Notes: generated from the letters alone by a model not told the origin. Shown: positions 8,273-17,637, counted from the first letter of the stretch. The stretch is DNA of 64,000 nucleotides from Methylobacillus rhizosphaerae (GCF_900187985.1 NZ_FZOA01000002.1:3805-67804); one strand, 5' to 3'. Numbers and translations: made by a program.

Positions 8273-8686
8273 ATGAAACGTTTGATGAATATACTGGTGT
8301 TGCTGGCAGGTTTGATGACTGCCATGCTGGTGCAGGCGGCTGATATGGAAGTCAATACGCCTGCGATTACCGGACTCAAGGGCAGTATGAAGGCACGGCA
8401 CGGGCAACTGGCTGGTTTCTATGCCAGTGGTGCTGTGGGTTTCACGCGGGATGGCCTGATCACGGTACGTGATGCCAACACTGTTCCCCTGGCGCAGCGC
8501 CAGTCAGTCAATACTTTGGTTGCTGCTGAAAACAATGACCGTAATGCCTTGTACAAGGAAATCGCCAATGCCAACGGCCATCCTGAATGGGAGGCTGAGG
8601 TGCGCAGCACGTTTGCCCAGCGCTGGATACAGAAAGCACCTGCAGGTTGGTATTACCAGGATGCCAGTGGCTGGGTGAAGAAGTAG
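8273..8686 (+). CDS. ydbL: YdbL family (DUF1318) periplasmic protein
   Basis: A 137-residue protein with a cleavable signal peptide (about 1-22, MLVQAAD cleavage region) and a YdbL/DUF1318 domain. Typical elements are DGLITVRD, QSVNTLVAAENNDRNALYKEIANANG and the C-terminal GWYYQDASGWVKK. In E. coli, YdbL acts as a periplasmic chaperone that controls YnbE multimerisation and so the YdbH-YnbE bridge. It is tightly linked to the preceding lipoprotein gene and abuts the exonuclease gene with no gap, so the four genes look like one transcription unit. Confidence 0.82.
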   Translation: MKRLMNILVLLAGLMTAMLVQAADMEVNTPAITGLKGSMKARHGQLAGFYASGAVGFTRDGLITVRDANTVPLAQRQSVNTLVAAENNDRNALYKEIANANGHPEWEAEVRSTFAQRWIQKAPAGWYYQDASGWVKK

Positions 8687-9463
8687 ATGACGCCTACCCT
8701 GGTCTTTGATATTGAAACGGTTCCCGATACGGCTGGCCTGCGCAAGCTGCTGGACCTGCCTGCGGAAACGTCCGATGAAGATGTGGCGCGTGTCGCGTTT
8801 CACCAGCGTCGCCAGCACAATGGCAGCGAGTTCCTGCCGTTGCACCAGCATCGTGTGGTGGCAATTTCATGCGCGCTGCGTGAGGGTGACAGCTTTCGGG
8901 TCTGGACGCTGGGTAGCCCGGATGCACCGGAACAGGAAATCATCCAGCGTTTTTATGACGGCATAGAAAAATATACGCCCAACCTGGTGTCGTGGAACGG
9001 TGGTGGGTTTGACCTGCCTGTGCTGCATTACCGTGCGCTGGTGCATGGCATCAGTGCGCCGCGTTACTGGGATATGGGCGACGATGATCGCGACTTCAAG
9101 TGGAATAATTACATCAGCCGTTACCATACGCGCCATCTTGACCTGATGGACTTGCTGGCTATGTTCAATGGCCGCGCCAATGCGCCGCTGGATGAAATTG
9201 CGCAGTTGTGCGGTTTTCCCGGCAAGCTGGGCATGGATGGCAGCAAGGTCTGGGATGCCTATGCCCATGGCGAGATTGACGCCATCCGCGATTACTGCGA
9301 AACCGATGTCGCCAATACCCACCTGGTGTTCCTGCGTTTCCAGCTGATGCGTGGCATGTTGGACCAAGGCGCTTATGAACGCGAAGTGGCATTGGTGCGC
9401 GATACTCTGGCAGCATATCCAGGGCAGCACTGGCAGGAATTTTTACATCATTGGCAGCCATAG
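8687..9463 (+). CDS. Predicted 3'-5' exonuclease, PolB-like exo domain
   Basis: A 258-residue DEDDy-type exonuclease of the family related to the proofreading domain of family B DNA polymerases. The first acidic pair is in VFDIETVPDT (about residues 6-15), the second motif in SWNGGGFDLPVLHYR (about 103-117), and the third in the region IRDYCETDVANTHLVF (about 204-219, Tyr and Asp). It is a stand-alone domain, typical of this family in proteobacteria, and is presumably a cytosolic DNA or RNA trimming enzyme. The ATG directly follows the ydbL stop. Confidence 0.85.
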   Translation: MTPTLVFDIETVPDTAGLRKLLDLPAETSDEDVARVAFHQRRQHNGSEFLPLHQHRVVAISCALREGDSFRVWTLGSPDAPEQEIIQRFYDGIEKYTPNLVSWNGGGFDLPVLHYRALVHGISAPRYWDMGDDDRDFKWNNYISRYHTRHLDLMDLLAMFNGRANAPLDEIAQLCGFPGKLGMDGSKVWDAYAHGEIDAIRDYCETDVANTHLVFLRFQLMRGMLDQGAYEREVALVRDTLAAYPGQHWQEFLHHWQP

Positions 9464-9500
9464 CCCCTGTCGGCTGCCTGGTTTTACACTCGATTAATTC

Positions 9501-10832
9501 ATGAATACATCTATTGCACTGATTGAATCCCTGGACCAGGAAGGTCGCGGGGTTGCCCATGTGGATGGCAAGACCATTTTCATTGATGGCGCTTTGCCTG
9601 GTGAACAGGTCACTTACAAGACGCGTCGCCGCAAGGAAAGGTTTGAAGTGGCGGATGTGGTGGATGTGCTGCAGGCTTCTCATCTGCGTACCCAGCCGGC
9701 ATGTAAACACTTTGGCGTATGCGGTGGTTGTGCCATCCAGCACCTGGAGTTTTCCGGGCAGGTGGCTGCCAAGCAGCGCATGCTGGAGGGTAATCTCTGG
9801 CATATCGGCAAGACCCGCTCCGAGCGCATGTTGTCGCCTATCTATGGCCCGGCCTGGGGTTATCGCCACAAGGCGAGGCTGCGTGTGCGCTATGTCGAGA
9901 AAAAAGGCGGCGTGCTGGTTGGTTTTAATGAAAAATCCAGCAGCTTTGTTGCCGATATGGATAGTTGCAAGGTGTTGTCGCCCCATGTTTCCAACCTGAT
10001 CGAGCCGCTGAAAGTGCTGGTGGGGAAACTCAGTATCCGTGACCGTTTGCCGCAGATCGAAGTGGCTGTGGGTGAGTTGTCCACGGTATTGGTGTTGCGC
10101 ATCCTTGAACCGTTGCAGCCGCAGGATACTGCACCGATCAAGGCGTTTGCCGACCAGTATGGCGTGGAAATCTGGACCCAGAGCAAGGGGCCGGATACCG
10201 TCAGGCCGTTTTATCCTGAACAGGGGCCGGGCCTCAGTTACTCCTTGCCTGAGTTCAACCTGACTTATCCGTTCAAGCCGACTGAATTCACCCAGGTCAA
10301 TCCGCATATCAACCGTGTGATGTTGCGCCGCGCCATGCAATTGTTACAGCCTCAGGCAGGTGAGCGCATTGCTGACTTTTTCTGCGGACTGGGCAACTTT
10401 ACCCTGCCCATTGCGCGCAGTGGTGCGTCGGTGTTCGGCATGGAGGGATCTGCTGCGCTGGTGGCGCGCGCCAACGAAAGTGCTGACCTGAACGGGTTGG
10501 CAGGGCAGGTGGAGTTTCAGGAAGCTGACTTGTTCCAGATGACACCGGCATTACTGCAATCCCTGGGGCATTTCGATAAATGGCTGATTGATCCGCCGCG
10601 CGATGGCGCGGTTGAGCTGGTCAGGTCGCTACCGGATGTGGGGGATACGGAGGCTGAAACCGCCCATGTGCCACAGCGTATTGTCTATGTTTCATGCAAT
10701 CCGGCCACGCTCGCGCGTGATACCGGTATTCTGGTGCATGAAAAGGGTTATCGCTTGCTGGCAAGCGGGGTCATCAATATGTTTCCGCATACTTCCCATG
10801 TGGAATCCATTGCCTTGTTCGAGAAGACCTGA
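9501..10832 (+). CDS. rlmD: 23S rRNA (uracil-1939-C5)-methyltransferase
   Basis: A 443-residue RlmD/RumA. It has an N-terminal TRAM domain (about 1-60), an iron-sulfur cluster motif ([14 protein letters not shown], about 70-83) with a fourth Cys downstream (DSCKVL), a SAM-binding motif [12 protein letters not shown] (about 293-304), DPPRDGA (about 363-369) and the catalytic Cys motif [12 protein letters not shown] (about 396-407). It methylates U1939 of 23S rRNA using SAM. The length is standard. The next gene starts 3 bases after the stop, so it probably heads the peptide-transport operon. Confidence 0.95.
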   Translation: MNTSIALIESLDQEGRGVAHVDGKTIFIDGALPGEQVTYKTRRRKERFEVADVVDVLQASHLRTQPACKHFGVCGGCAIQHLEFSGQVAAKQRMLEGNLWHIGKTRSERMLSPIYGPAWGYRHKARLRVRYVEKKGGVLVGFNEKSSSFVADMDSCKVLSPHVSNLIEPLKVLVGKLSIRDRLPQIEVAVGELSTVLVLRILEPLQPQDTAPIKAFADQYGVEIWTQSKGPDTVRPFYPEQGPGLSYSLPEFNLTYPFKPTEFTQVNPHINRVMLRRAMQLLQPQAGERIADFFCGLGNFTLPIARSGASVFGMEGSAALVARANESADLNGLAGQVEFQEADLFQMTPALLQSLGHFDKWLIDPPRDGAVELVRSLPDVGDTEAETAHVPQRIVYVSCNPATLARDTGILVHEKGYRLLASGVINMFPHTSHVESIALFEKT

Positions 10833-10834
10833 TC

Positions 10835-12340
10835 ATGAAGCCGGGCCAGGTGTGCAAGTACATTGGTCTTGTCATCATCATGATGACTACGGTGTTCTTG
10901 CTCAATGCCTGCAACCGGCATAGCGGACAGGATGAAATCCGCAGTGCGGTCAGTCAGTTGCCCCAGACGCTGGATCCGCGCTATGCGATGGATGCAGCCT
11001 CAGCACGTGTCAATCGCCTGATTTATCGCTCACTGGTGGATTTCGACGAACACTCCCAACCGATACCTGCGCTGGCGAGCTGGCGTGTCCTGTCGCCACG
11101 CCTGTTTCGTTTTACACTGGGGCCGGAAGGCCGCACCTTCCATGATGGCCGCTACCTGACAGCAGAGGATGTGGCGGCGACTTACCAGTCCGTGCTGGAT
11201 CTGCCGGATTCCCCGCTTGCCGCTGAATTTGGCAATATCAGTAAAATTGAAGTACACGATGAGAACACGCTGGATTTCTTCTTGCGTGATGCAGACAGTA
11301 ATTTCCCCATGCGCTTGATACTGGGTATCCTGCCGCTGGAGTTGATTGCTACCAACCATGATTTTTCTGCAGAACCGGTCGGCAGCGGTCCGTTCAAGTA
11401 TGTCTCATGGCGGCAGGCATTGCACCTGGAGCGAGTAAAGGACAAGCAGCGCTTCAGGCTGGAGGAAGTCAAGGATCCGACCGTGCGTGTGCTTAAGCTG
11501 GTGCGGGGAGAAACGGATATCCTCCAGGGTGACCTGCCGCCGGAGCTGGTACGTTACCTGCAGAAACAGCACTCACTGGAGGTGCAGGAGTCGCAAGGGA
11601 CGAATTTCGCTTATATCGGCCTGAACATGCGAGACCCTGTGTTGAGCAACCCCTTGGTGCGGCAGGCCCTGGCTCATGCAATTGATCGTGAGGCCATTAT
11701 CCAGCACGCGCTGGTGAGCGGCAGCCGCCTGGCGGAAACGATATTGCCGCCGGAACATTGGGCCGGCAATGCAGATTTGCAGGCAAATGCCTATGATCCC
11801 GGGCTGGCGCGGGAGTTGTTGCAGCGTGCCGGTGTCCGGCTGCCGCTGAAGCTGGTCTACAAAACTTCCACCGATGCGCAGCGTGTACGCCTGGCTACCA
11901 TGATGCAGGCGCAGATGCATGAAGCGGGTATTGCGCTTGAGATCCGCAGCCTGGACTGGGGAACGTTTTTTGAAGATATCAAGCGTGGTAATTTCCAGCT
12001 TTATAGCCTGATGTGGGTGGGCATCAAAACGCCGGAAATTTATCATCTGGCTTTTCATTCCTCTGCGATTCCACCAACAGGCGCAAATCGCGGGTATTTC
12101 ATGGATAAAAAAGTAGATACGTTGATTGCTGTCAGTGACTGGACTAATGCAGCAGCTCGTATTCACGAACAACTGCCTTATATCCCGCTCTGGTATGAAG
12201 GACAGTTTGCCGCCACGCAGAAGTACATCACGGGCTATACCTTGCAACCCGATGGCAATTGGGATGGCCTGGTCGATGTCCGGCGCAGCAAATTGCGTTC
12301 CGTATTCCCGGGCAAGAATACGCTGGAGGGATTCAAGTGA
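10835..12340 (+). CDS. Oligopeptide ABC transporter substrate-binding lipoprotein
   Basis: A 501-residue SBP family 5 (OppA/DppA/MppA-like) protein with a lipoprotein signal peptide (VFLLNAC, Cys about 26). Family hallmarks are LPQTLDPRYAMDAASAR near the N-terminus, the FTLGPEGRTFHDGRYLTAEDV segment (about 91-111), and GSGPFKYVSWR. It captures peptides in the periplasm for the two permeases encoded downstream. It is the second gene of a tightly packed operon; its stop overlaps the GTG of the L,D-transpeptidase gene. The link to nagZ and an L,D-transpeptidase hints that murein peptides are the ligand (inference). Confidence 0.88.
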   Translation: MKPGQVCKYIGLVIIMMTTVFLLNACNRHSGQDEIRSAVSQLPQTLDPRYAMDAASARVNRLIYRSLVDFDEHSQPIPALASWRVLSPRLFRFTLGPEGRTFHDGRYLTAEDVAATYQSVLDLPDSPLAAEFGNISKIEVHDENTLDFFLRDADSNFPMRLILGILPLELIATNHDFSAEPVGSGPFKYVSWRQALHLERVKDKQRFRLEEVKDPTVRVLKLVRGETDILQGDLPPELVRYLQKQHSLEVQESQGTNFAYIGLNMRDPVLSNPLVRQALAHAIDREAIIQHALVSGSRLAETILPPEHWAGNADLQANAYDPGLARELLQRAGVRLPLKLVYKTSTDAQRVRLATMMQAQMHEAGIALEIRSLDWGTFFEDIKRGNFQLYSLMWVGIKTPEIYHLAFHSSAIPPTGANRGYFMDKKVDTLIAVSDWTNAAARIHEQLPYIPLWYEGQFAATQKYITGYTLQPDGNWDGLVDVRRSKLRSVFPGKNTLEGFK

Positions 12341-12825
12341 GAATCGAGATATCCATTCCCGCACAAACCCTGCGCCTGTATGACGCGCAGGATGTATTGC
12401 TGCGGGAATATCCAGTTTCCACAGCGCTGAATGGCGTGGGTGAGGAAAAAAACAGTTTCCGTACACCGCGCGGGCCGCATATTATCCGCGCCAAGATAGG
12501 TGCCGGGCAGGCATGTGGCACCGTGTTCCGCGCACGTCGCACAACGGGAGAAATCTGGACGCCGGAATTGCACGCGCAGCATCCCGGACGCGACTGGATA
12601 TTGAGCCGTATCCTGTGGCTGTCTGGTTGCGTACCGGGCTTCAACCGCCTTGGCAATGTGGACAGCATGCAGCGCTATATTTATATCCATGGCGCGCCGG
12701 ATAATGCACAGGAACCATTTGGCGCTCCTCATTCGCATGGCTGCGTACGTATGCACAACCGCGATGTGATCGAGCTGTTTGATCTGGTGCCCCTGTATAC
12801 CCCGGTGATTATCCAGCATGATTAA
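12337..12825 (+). CDS. YkuD-type L,D-transpeptidase without signal peptide
   Basis: A 162-residue YkuD-domain enzyme. The catalytic motif is present: IHGAPDN (His about 125) and HSHGCVRM (catalytic Cys about 140, with the His-Gly-Cys-Arg core). GTG 12337 is chosen because it overlaps the preceding stop (GTGA) and sits 6 bases after a GGAGGG; an earlier in-frame ATG would lie deep in the previous gene. The N-terminus (MRIEISIPAQTLRLYD) has no signal peptide, so the protein may be cytosolic. That is odd for a cell-wall cross-linker and points to a role in muropeptide processing or an unannotated export route. Confidence 0.88.
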   Translation: MRIEISIPAQTLRLYDAQDVLLREYPVSTALNGVGEEKNSFRTPRGPHIIRAKIGAGQACGTVFRARRTTGEIWTPELHAQHPGRDWILSRILWLSGCVPGFNRLGNVDSMQRYIYIHGAPDNAQEPFGAPHSHGCVRMHNRDVIELFDLVPLYTPVIIQHD

Positions 12826-13729
12826 GCGTTTGCTTGGTGTGGTGCCTGTGGTGTTTGGCGTCCTGCTACTGACTTTCCTGCTTGTGCATCTGGTTCCCGG
12901 CGACCCGATTGAGGTGATGCTGGGAGAATCCGCGCCGATGGCCGACCGCGCCAAATTGCGGGCAGAGCTGGGGCTGGATCAATCCTTGCCCGTACAGTTT
13001 CTCCATTACCTGCAGGCACTTGCCCACGGGGATTTTGGCTATTCTATTCATACGCGCAAACCCATTGCCGATATGCTGCTGATCCGTATTCCCGCAACTG
13101 CCGCCCTTGCATTGTGCGCGCTGGCCATTGCCATTGGCCTGGGCCTGCCGCTGGGCATTATCGCCGCACTCAGGCAGGGGAAGTGGCAGGATGGCCTGGC
13201 GACATTGTCCAGCCTGACCTTATCCGCCATGCCACATTTCTGGCTTGGCCCTTTGCTGATGCTGCTGTTTGCCTTGTGGCTGGGCTGGCTGCCTGTCAGC
13301 GGCATGAGCGAGCCGGGTTCCATCGTGCTGCCTGCATTGACCCTGGGGTTCGGCCTGGCGGCGATCCTGACGCGCATGACGCGCGCCAGCATGCTGGAAG
13401 TCATGAACGAGGATTTTGTCCGTACCGCCCGTGCCAAGGGTATTAATGAGCACAAGGTGATTCTGCGACATGCCCTGCGAGCCGCCCTGCTGCCGATAGT
13501 GACTGTGGTCGGTCTGCAATTGGGCAGCCTGCTGGCGGGAACTGTCATTACCGAAACCGTGTTCGGCTGGGAAGGCATCGGGCGCCTGTTGGTGGAATCC
13601 ATAGAAAAACGGGATTACCCGGTGACCCAGGCTTGTGTGGTGGTGATTGCACTGACTTATGTCGTGATCAATCTGCTGACCGACCTGCTGTATACCAGGA
13701 TTGACCCCCGCGTGAGGTTTGCGTCGTGA
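12818..13729 (+). CDS. Peptide ABC transporter permease, DppB/OppB type
   Basis: A 303-residue inner-membrane permease with about six transmembrane helices, an N-terminal helix typical of OppB/DppB (LLTFLLVHLVPGDPIEVMLGE), and the EAA-loop region around EDFVRTARAKGINEHKVILRHALR (about 205-228), which contacts the ATPase. The ATG overlaps the end of the L,D-transpeptidase gene by 8 bases. It pairs with the next gene. Confidence 0.92.
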   Translation: MIKRLLGVVPVVFGVLLLTFLLVHLVPGDPIEVMLGESAPMADRAKLRAELGLDQSLPVQFLHYLQALAHGDFGYSIHTRKPIADMLLIRIPATAALALCALAIAIGLGLPLGIIAALRQGKWQDGLATLSSLTLSAMPHFWLGPLLMLLFALWLGWLPVSGMSEPGSIVLPALTLGFGLAAILTRMTRASMLEVMNEDFVRTARAKGINEHKVILRHALRAALLPIVTVVGLQLGSLLAGTVITETVFGWEGIGRLLVESIEKRDYPVTQACVVVIALTYVVINLLTDLLYTRIDPRVRFAS

Positions 13730-14520
13730 AGCGCTGGCCTTGCTGGGTACTGGCATTCTGGTCGCTGGTGATATTGGGAGCCGCGTTGTTTGACTTGCAT
13801 CCCGACGTGATTCACCTGGAACAAGTGCTGGCGCTCCCCAGCCAGGATGCCGTGCTGGGTATGGACGATCTTGGACGTAGCATTGCAGCACGAGTAGCGG
13901 TCGGTGCCGGAGTATCCCTGCTGGTGGCTTCTCTGGTGACAGTGGTGACGCTCACCGTGGGCACCATGATAGGCTTGCTTGCGGGTTATTGTGGCGGCTG
14001 GGTGGACAGGGTGCTGATGCAGGTAACCGACATATTCCTGGCTTTCCCCGGCATCCTGCTGGCGATCGCTTTTGCGGCCGTGCTTGGCCCCGGTCTGGGT
14101 AACCTGTTGCTAGCCTTGTGCATGACCTCATGGGTGGGCTATGCGCGCCTGACCCGTGCGCAGACCTTGAGCCTGCGCCAACGTCAGCATGTATTGGCGG
14201 CCCAGTCGCTGGGCGCGCCCGCACATCGCATTATGTTCAGGCATATGCTGCCATTGCTGGCTGCGCCGCTGGTGGTAGAAGCCACTTATAGCATCGCCGG
14301 GTTGGTGATTGCCGAGGCCAGCCTGTCATTCCTCGGCCTGGGCATACAGGCACCGCACGCTTCATGGGGTGCCATGCTCAGGGATGGCGTGCGTTACCTG
14401 CTGGTTGCGCCACATTACGTCCTCGTTGTCGGCATCAGCCTGATGTCCGTAGTCCTTGCCATCAATGTATTGGGCGATCAGCTGCGTGATGCCTGGGATG
14501 TCAGGCGGGCTGCGGATTAG
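13726..14520 (+). CDS. Peptide ABC transporter permease, DppC/OppC type
   Basis: A 264-residue partner permease. It shows the OppC/DppC signature GTDDLGRD-like element (here GMDDLGRSIAARVAVGAG, about 45-62) and an EAA loop (QHVLAAQSLGAPAHRIMFRHMLP, about 155-177). A GTG start overlaps the upstream stop by 4 bases (GTGA). No ATP-binding subunit gene follows; the next gene is yhhQ. The transporter must either borrow an ATPase encoded elsewhere or be incomplete. Confidence 0.92.
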   Translation: MKRWPCWVLAFWSLVILGAALFDLHPDVIHLEQVLALPSQDAVLGMDDLGRSIAARVAVGAGVSLLVASLVTVVTLTVGTMIGLLAGYCGGWVDRVLMQVTDIFLAFPGILLAIAFAAVLGPGLGNLLLALCMTSWVGYARLTRAQTLSLRQRQHVLAAQSLGAPAHRIMFRHMLPLLAAPLVVEATYSIAGLVIAEASLSFLGLGIQAPHASWGAMLRDGVRYLLVAPHYVLVVGISLMSVVLAINVLGDQLRDAWDVRRAAD

Positions 14521-14529
14521 AGGCTGGTG

Positions 14530-15228
14530 ATGCAACAGCGTACATACCGCTATTACGACTTGGTCATGGTGGCCTTTGTCGTGGTGCTGGTTTGTTCCAA
14601 CCTGATCGGGCCGGCCAAGGTGGCGCAACTGGACCTGCCTCTGATTGGTACGCTGACATTCGGTGCTGGCGTGCTGTTTTTCCCGATTTCCTATGTTTTT
14701 GGCGATGTACTGACCGAGGTATACGGCTACGCGCGCTCGCGCCGCGTCATCTGGACCGGGTTTGCCGCCCTGGCATTTGCCTCGGCCATGGCCTGGGTCA
14801 TCGTAGCCTTGCCACCGGCCCCGTTCTGGGAAAACCAGAAAGCCTACGAAATCGCATTTGGCTCAGCCTGGCGCATCTCGCTGGCCGGGTTGATTGCCTT
14901 TGCCTGTGGCGAGTTGGTCAATTCCATTGTGCTGGCCAAGATGAAGGTCTGGACAGAAGGGCGCTGGCTATGGATGCGCACCATAGGCTCGACCATTGTG
15001 GGAGAGGGCGTGGATTCCATGTTGTTCTATCCTCTGGCATTCTATGGCAGTGGCATCATCCCTGACGACAAGCTACCTTTGGTTATGCTGGCACAATTTC
15101 TTGCCAAGACGGGAGTCGAGGTAGTATTGACGCCAATGACGTACCGGGTCGTGGCTTTCCTCAAGCGTGCTGAAAATGAGGATTACTATGACAGATATAC
15201 TGATTTCAACCCATTCCGCCTGAGGTAA
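14530..15228 (+). CDS. yhhQ: Queuosine precursor transporter YhhQ
   Basis: A 232-residue integral membrane protein of the QPTR/YhhQ family, which imports the queuosine precursors preQ0/preQ1. About six transmembrane helices are visible, with the conserved ISYVFGDVLTEVYGY (about 52-66) and GEGVDSMLFYPLAFYG (about 157-172) motifs. ATG 14530 is preferred over GTG 14527 for better spacing from AGAGG. It follows the permease gene by 9 bases and is probably co-transcribed, though functionally unrelated to peptide uptake. Confidence 0.9.
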   Translation: MQQRTYRYYDLVMVAFVVVLVCSNLIGPAKVAQLDLPLIGTLTFGAGVLFFPISYVFGDVLTEVYGYARSRRVIWTGFAALAFASAMAWVIVALPPAPFWENQKAYEIAFGSAWRISLAGLIAFACGELVNSIVLAKMKVWTEGRWLWMRTIGSTIVGEGVDSMLFYPLAFYGSGIIPDDKLPLVMLAQFLAKTGVEVVLTPMTYRVVAFLKRAENEDYYDRYTDFNPFRLR

Positions 15229-15259
15229 CAGGCATCAACCCAATTGACGTGATTACAAT

Positions 15260-16309
15260 ATGACCCTAGGCCCCATCATGCTTGACGTCGTCGGCACCGA
15301 GCTCAGCCCTGACGATATCCGCCGCATTCGCCATCCCTTGGTTGGCGGCATCATCCTGTTTGCCCGCAATTTCGAATCACCTGCCCAGCTTAAGGCACTG
15401 ACCGCAAGCATTCACGCAGTCAGGCAGCCCCCTTTATTGATTGCCGTCGATCATGAAGGCGGGCGGGTGCAGCGTTTCCGGGAAGGTTTTACCTCCATTC
15501 CTCCCATGCGCGAATTTGGCAAGATCTGGGATGAGCATCCCCGTAAGGCCCGACAACTCGCGGAACAGGCGGGCTGGATCATTGCTGCAGAACTGCGTGC
15601 GCACGGTGTGGATTTCAGCTTCACGCCGGTGCTGGACATGGACTACGGCGAAAGCCAGGTCATTGGCAACCGTGCGTTTCATGGCAATGTGCAAGCCATC
15701 AATGAACTGGCGTTTTCATTGCTGCAAGGCCTGCGCCGCGGTGGCATGGCGGCGGTTGGCAAGCATTTTCCCGGACACGGCTACGTCATTGCGGATTCGC
15801 ACGTGGCCATTCCCGTGGACGAGCGCGAATTTGACCAGATTGCCTCAACAGACATGCAGACCTTCCGCCAGCTGATAGATGACGGTATCCAGGCCATCAT
15901 GCCTGCTCATGTCATCTACCCCAAGGTAGATGAAAAACCTGCAGGCTTCTCGGAACGTTGGTTGCAGAAAGTCCTGCGTCAGCGCCTGGGATTCAATGGC
16001 GTGATTTTCAGCGATGACCTGTCAATGGAGGGCGCCGGTGTGGCAGGAGACGTCACCCAGCGAGCGCTTGCCGCGTTGCACGCTGGTTGCGACATGGTGC
16101 TGCTATGCAACCAGCCCGAAAAGGCAGATGAACTACTGGATAACCTGAAATGGGATATCCAGGCACAAAGCCTGGCACGACTTGCCCGCATGCATGGCGG
16201 CCGCCATCCAAGCGAGATGGTAGCGCTGCATGAAGACCCTGACTTCATGAAAGCCGTGCACCAGGTGGGCATGGTAGGCAAGGCAGATGGAGACTTGCCG
16301 TTGGCGTGA
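15260..16309 (+). CDS. nagZ: Beta-N-acetylhexosaminidase, peptidoglycan recycling
   Basis: A 349-residue GH3 NagZ. The diagnostic segment GKHFPGHGYVIADSHVAIP (about 172-190) contains the His/Asp dyad of bacterial NagZ enzymes; the nucleophile Asp lies in IFSDDLSMEGA (about 249-259). It cleaves GlcNAc from GlcNAc-1,6-anhydroMurNAc peptides in the cytosol and can generate the AmpC-inducing signal. The ATG has no obvious ribosome-binding site. Being downstream of a peptide importer with an L,D-transpeptidase suggests a cell-wall recycling theme. Confidence 0.93.
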   Translation: MTLGPIMLDVVGTELSPDDIRRIRHPLVGGIILFARNFESPAQLKALTASIHAVRQPPLLIAVDHEGGRVQRFREGFTSIPPMREFGKIWDEHPRKARQLAEQAGWIIAAELRAHGVDFSFTPVLDMDYGESQVIGNRAFHGNVQAINELAFSLLQGLRRGGMAAVGKHFPGHGYVIADSHVAIPVDEREFDQIASTDMQTFRQLIDDGIQAIMPAHVIYPKVDEKPAGFSERWLQKVLRQRLGFNGVIFSDDLSMEGAGVAGDVTQRALAALHAGCDMVLLCNQPEKADELLDNLKWDIQAQSLARLARMHGGRHPSEMVALHEDPDFMKAVHQVGMVGKADGDLPLA

Positions 16310-16370
16310 TGGCAAAGAGAGAGTGAGAAAGACGGTATTTATCTGCAAAATTTTATGCGAGAGGTGATGC

Positions 16371-17051
16371 ATGCGAGGTTTGCTTGATATGAGTTCTGGC
16401 TCGGCAATTCTGACGACATTGCTGGTTCTGGCGTTGATGTCTGTGATGGCGGTTGGTATCCGACTGGTTTTTATGCAGACTTTCCAGCGCTGGCGTGAGC
16501 GTGAGAACCGTCAGATCAACGAACGATTGAAGGTGTTGATTGCCGCTTACAAGGTGTTGGGAGGTTCCTTCACGGGGGAGTTGGCGGTGAATCCTGCTCA
16601 TTTGCGTGAGTTACGGGAGTCTGCTGGTGCGGAGGATGATTTAAGTGCTATTGTCAGTGCTTCTGAACGCCGTCGGCGTATCCGCGATGCGGTAGAAACG
16701 GCGCTGTCGGATATTATTCTGCTGGGTACAGAGGAACAGGTCAGGTTGGCGGCGCAGGCGGCGAACGATATGGTGGCGGGCAAGACGATCGAAACCGCCG
16801 CACTAGTGGTTTCACTGCGTAATTTTATCCGCCACTCCCTGGATTTAACACCCATTCCGGCTGGTATCACTGTACCTGACCAAGGGCCAGTACGCATTGT
16901 GACAGGCAGCAGCGCGGGTAAGCGTGGCGGTGCTGGTGGAGGTGATGCGCGTACTGGTGGTAAGGGTGGTGGAGGAAATGACGGCGGAGGTGGCGGTGGC
17001 TCTGGCGGTATTGCGCTGACGGGTAGCGGACTGACCAGTGAAACACCTTGA
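16371..17051 (+). CDS. Membrane-anchored protein with Gly-rich C-terminus
   Basis: A 226-residue protein of unknown family. One N-terminal transmembrane helix (about 14-34) is followed by a basic, helical cytoplasmic-type domain (WRERENRQINERLKVLIAAY ... about 40-165) and a Gly-rich tail (about 180-226) with runs such as KGGGGNDGGGGGGSGG. A good ribosome-binding site (GAGAGGTG) precedes ATG 16371; ATG 16389 is an alternative. It begins a run of small uncharacterised genes on the same strand. Confidence 0.65.
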   Translation: MRGLLDMSSGSAILTTLLVLALMSVMAVGIRLVFMQTFQRWRERENRQINERLKVLIAAYKVLGGSFTGELAVNPAHLRELRESAGAEDDLSAIVSASERRRRIRDAVETALSDIILLGTEEQVRLAAQAANDMVAGKTIETAALVVSLRNFIRHSLDLTPIPAGITVPDQGPVRIVTGSSAGKRGGAGGGDARTGGKGGGGNDGGGGGGSGGIALTGSGLTSETP

Positions 17052-17154
17052 TAACAATGTTGTCGACGCTGGCGCAGAAGGTCAGGTGAAATTGATCTTC
17101 TTCTGCGCTGATCGTGTTTCATAGCACGGTTGAATGCAGACGTGAGATGTGTAT

Positions 17155-17637
17155 ATGTCCCAAGAGATATTTGATCCAGTTCTTGAACGTTTCCTTTTAC
17201 CGGCGCAGCGGGCTGAGGCCACTGCGGAGCTGGCGGCGCGTGGTGCAGCAGCGCTGCCGGTTCTGACGGCGTTGTTCGATGGTTCTGCCAGGAACAGCTA
17301 CGGTATGCCGTATCGTGATCTTGGCATGCCGTTGTTGTGTGGCCTTGTTGCTGCCCGACGTCTCGGAACCATCGCACAACCGTTGGAGCCTTTTATCTGT
17401 GCAGCACTCAGGGCAAGGCACCATTATGCGGCAGAGGCTCTGGGGGCTTTAGGCAGCTTGTCCGAGGACTCCATCATTGCGCTTGCTAATGCCTTGCAGG
17501 ATAACGCCCTGCTGGCGTACGAATCCGCACTGGCTCTTTCTCTGTGTGGTGCCACCGGACATCCTGCTGTCATGGAGGCTGGGGCGGTTTCTTCCATTGC
17601 TGCCAAGGCACTAGCGAGTATATCGTCAAGTGTCTAG
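17155..17637 (+). CDS. HEAT-repeat-like helical protein, unknown
   Basis: A 160-residue Ala/Leu-rich protein built of short helical repeats (ALPVLTALFDGS, HYAAEALGALGSLSEDSIIALANAL, LLAYESALALSLCGATGHPAVMEAG), resembling HEAT/armadillo-type scaffolds. No catalytic motif is seen. ATG 17155 is chosen over GTG 17149. It lies about 100 bases after the Gly-rich membrane-protein gene. It may act as a protein-binding adaptor, but function cannot be inferred. Confidence 0.6.
   Translation: MSQEIFDPVLERFLLPAQRAEATAELAARGAAALPVLTALFDGSARNSYGMPYRDLGMPLLCGLVAARRLGTIAQPLEPFICAALRARHHYAAEALGALGSLSEDSIIALANALQDNALLAYESALALSLCGATGHPAVMEAGAVSSIAAKALASISSSV

Noticed and set aside
9165-10340. 391-codon minus-strand frame opposite the exonuclease and rlmD genes
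   Set aside because: The opposite strand encodes two clear families with all motifs; the long antisense frame is a by-product of codon bias.
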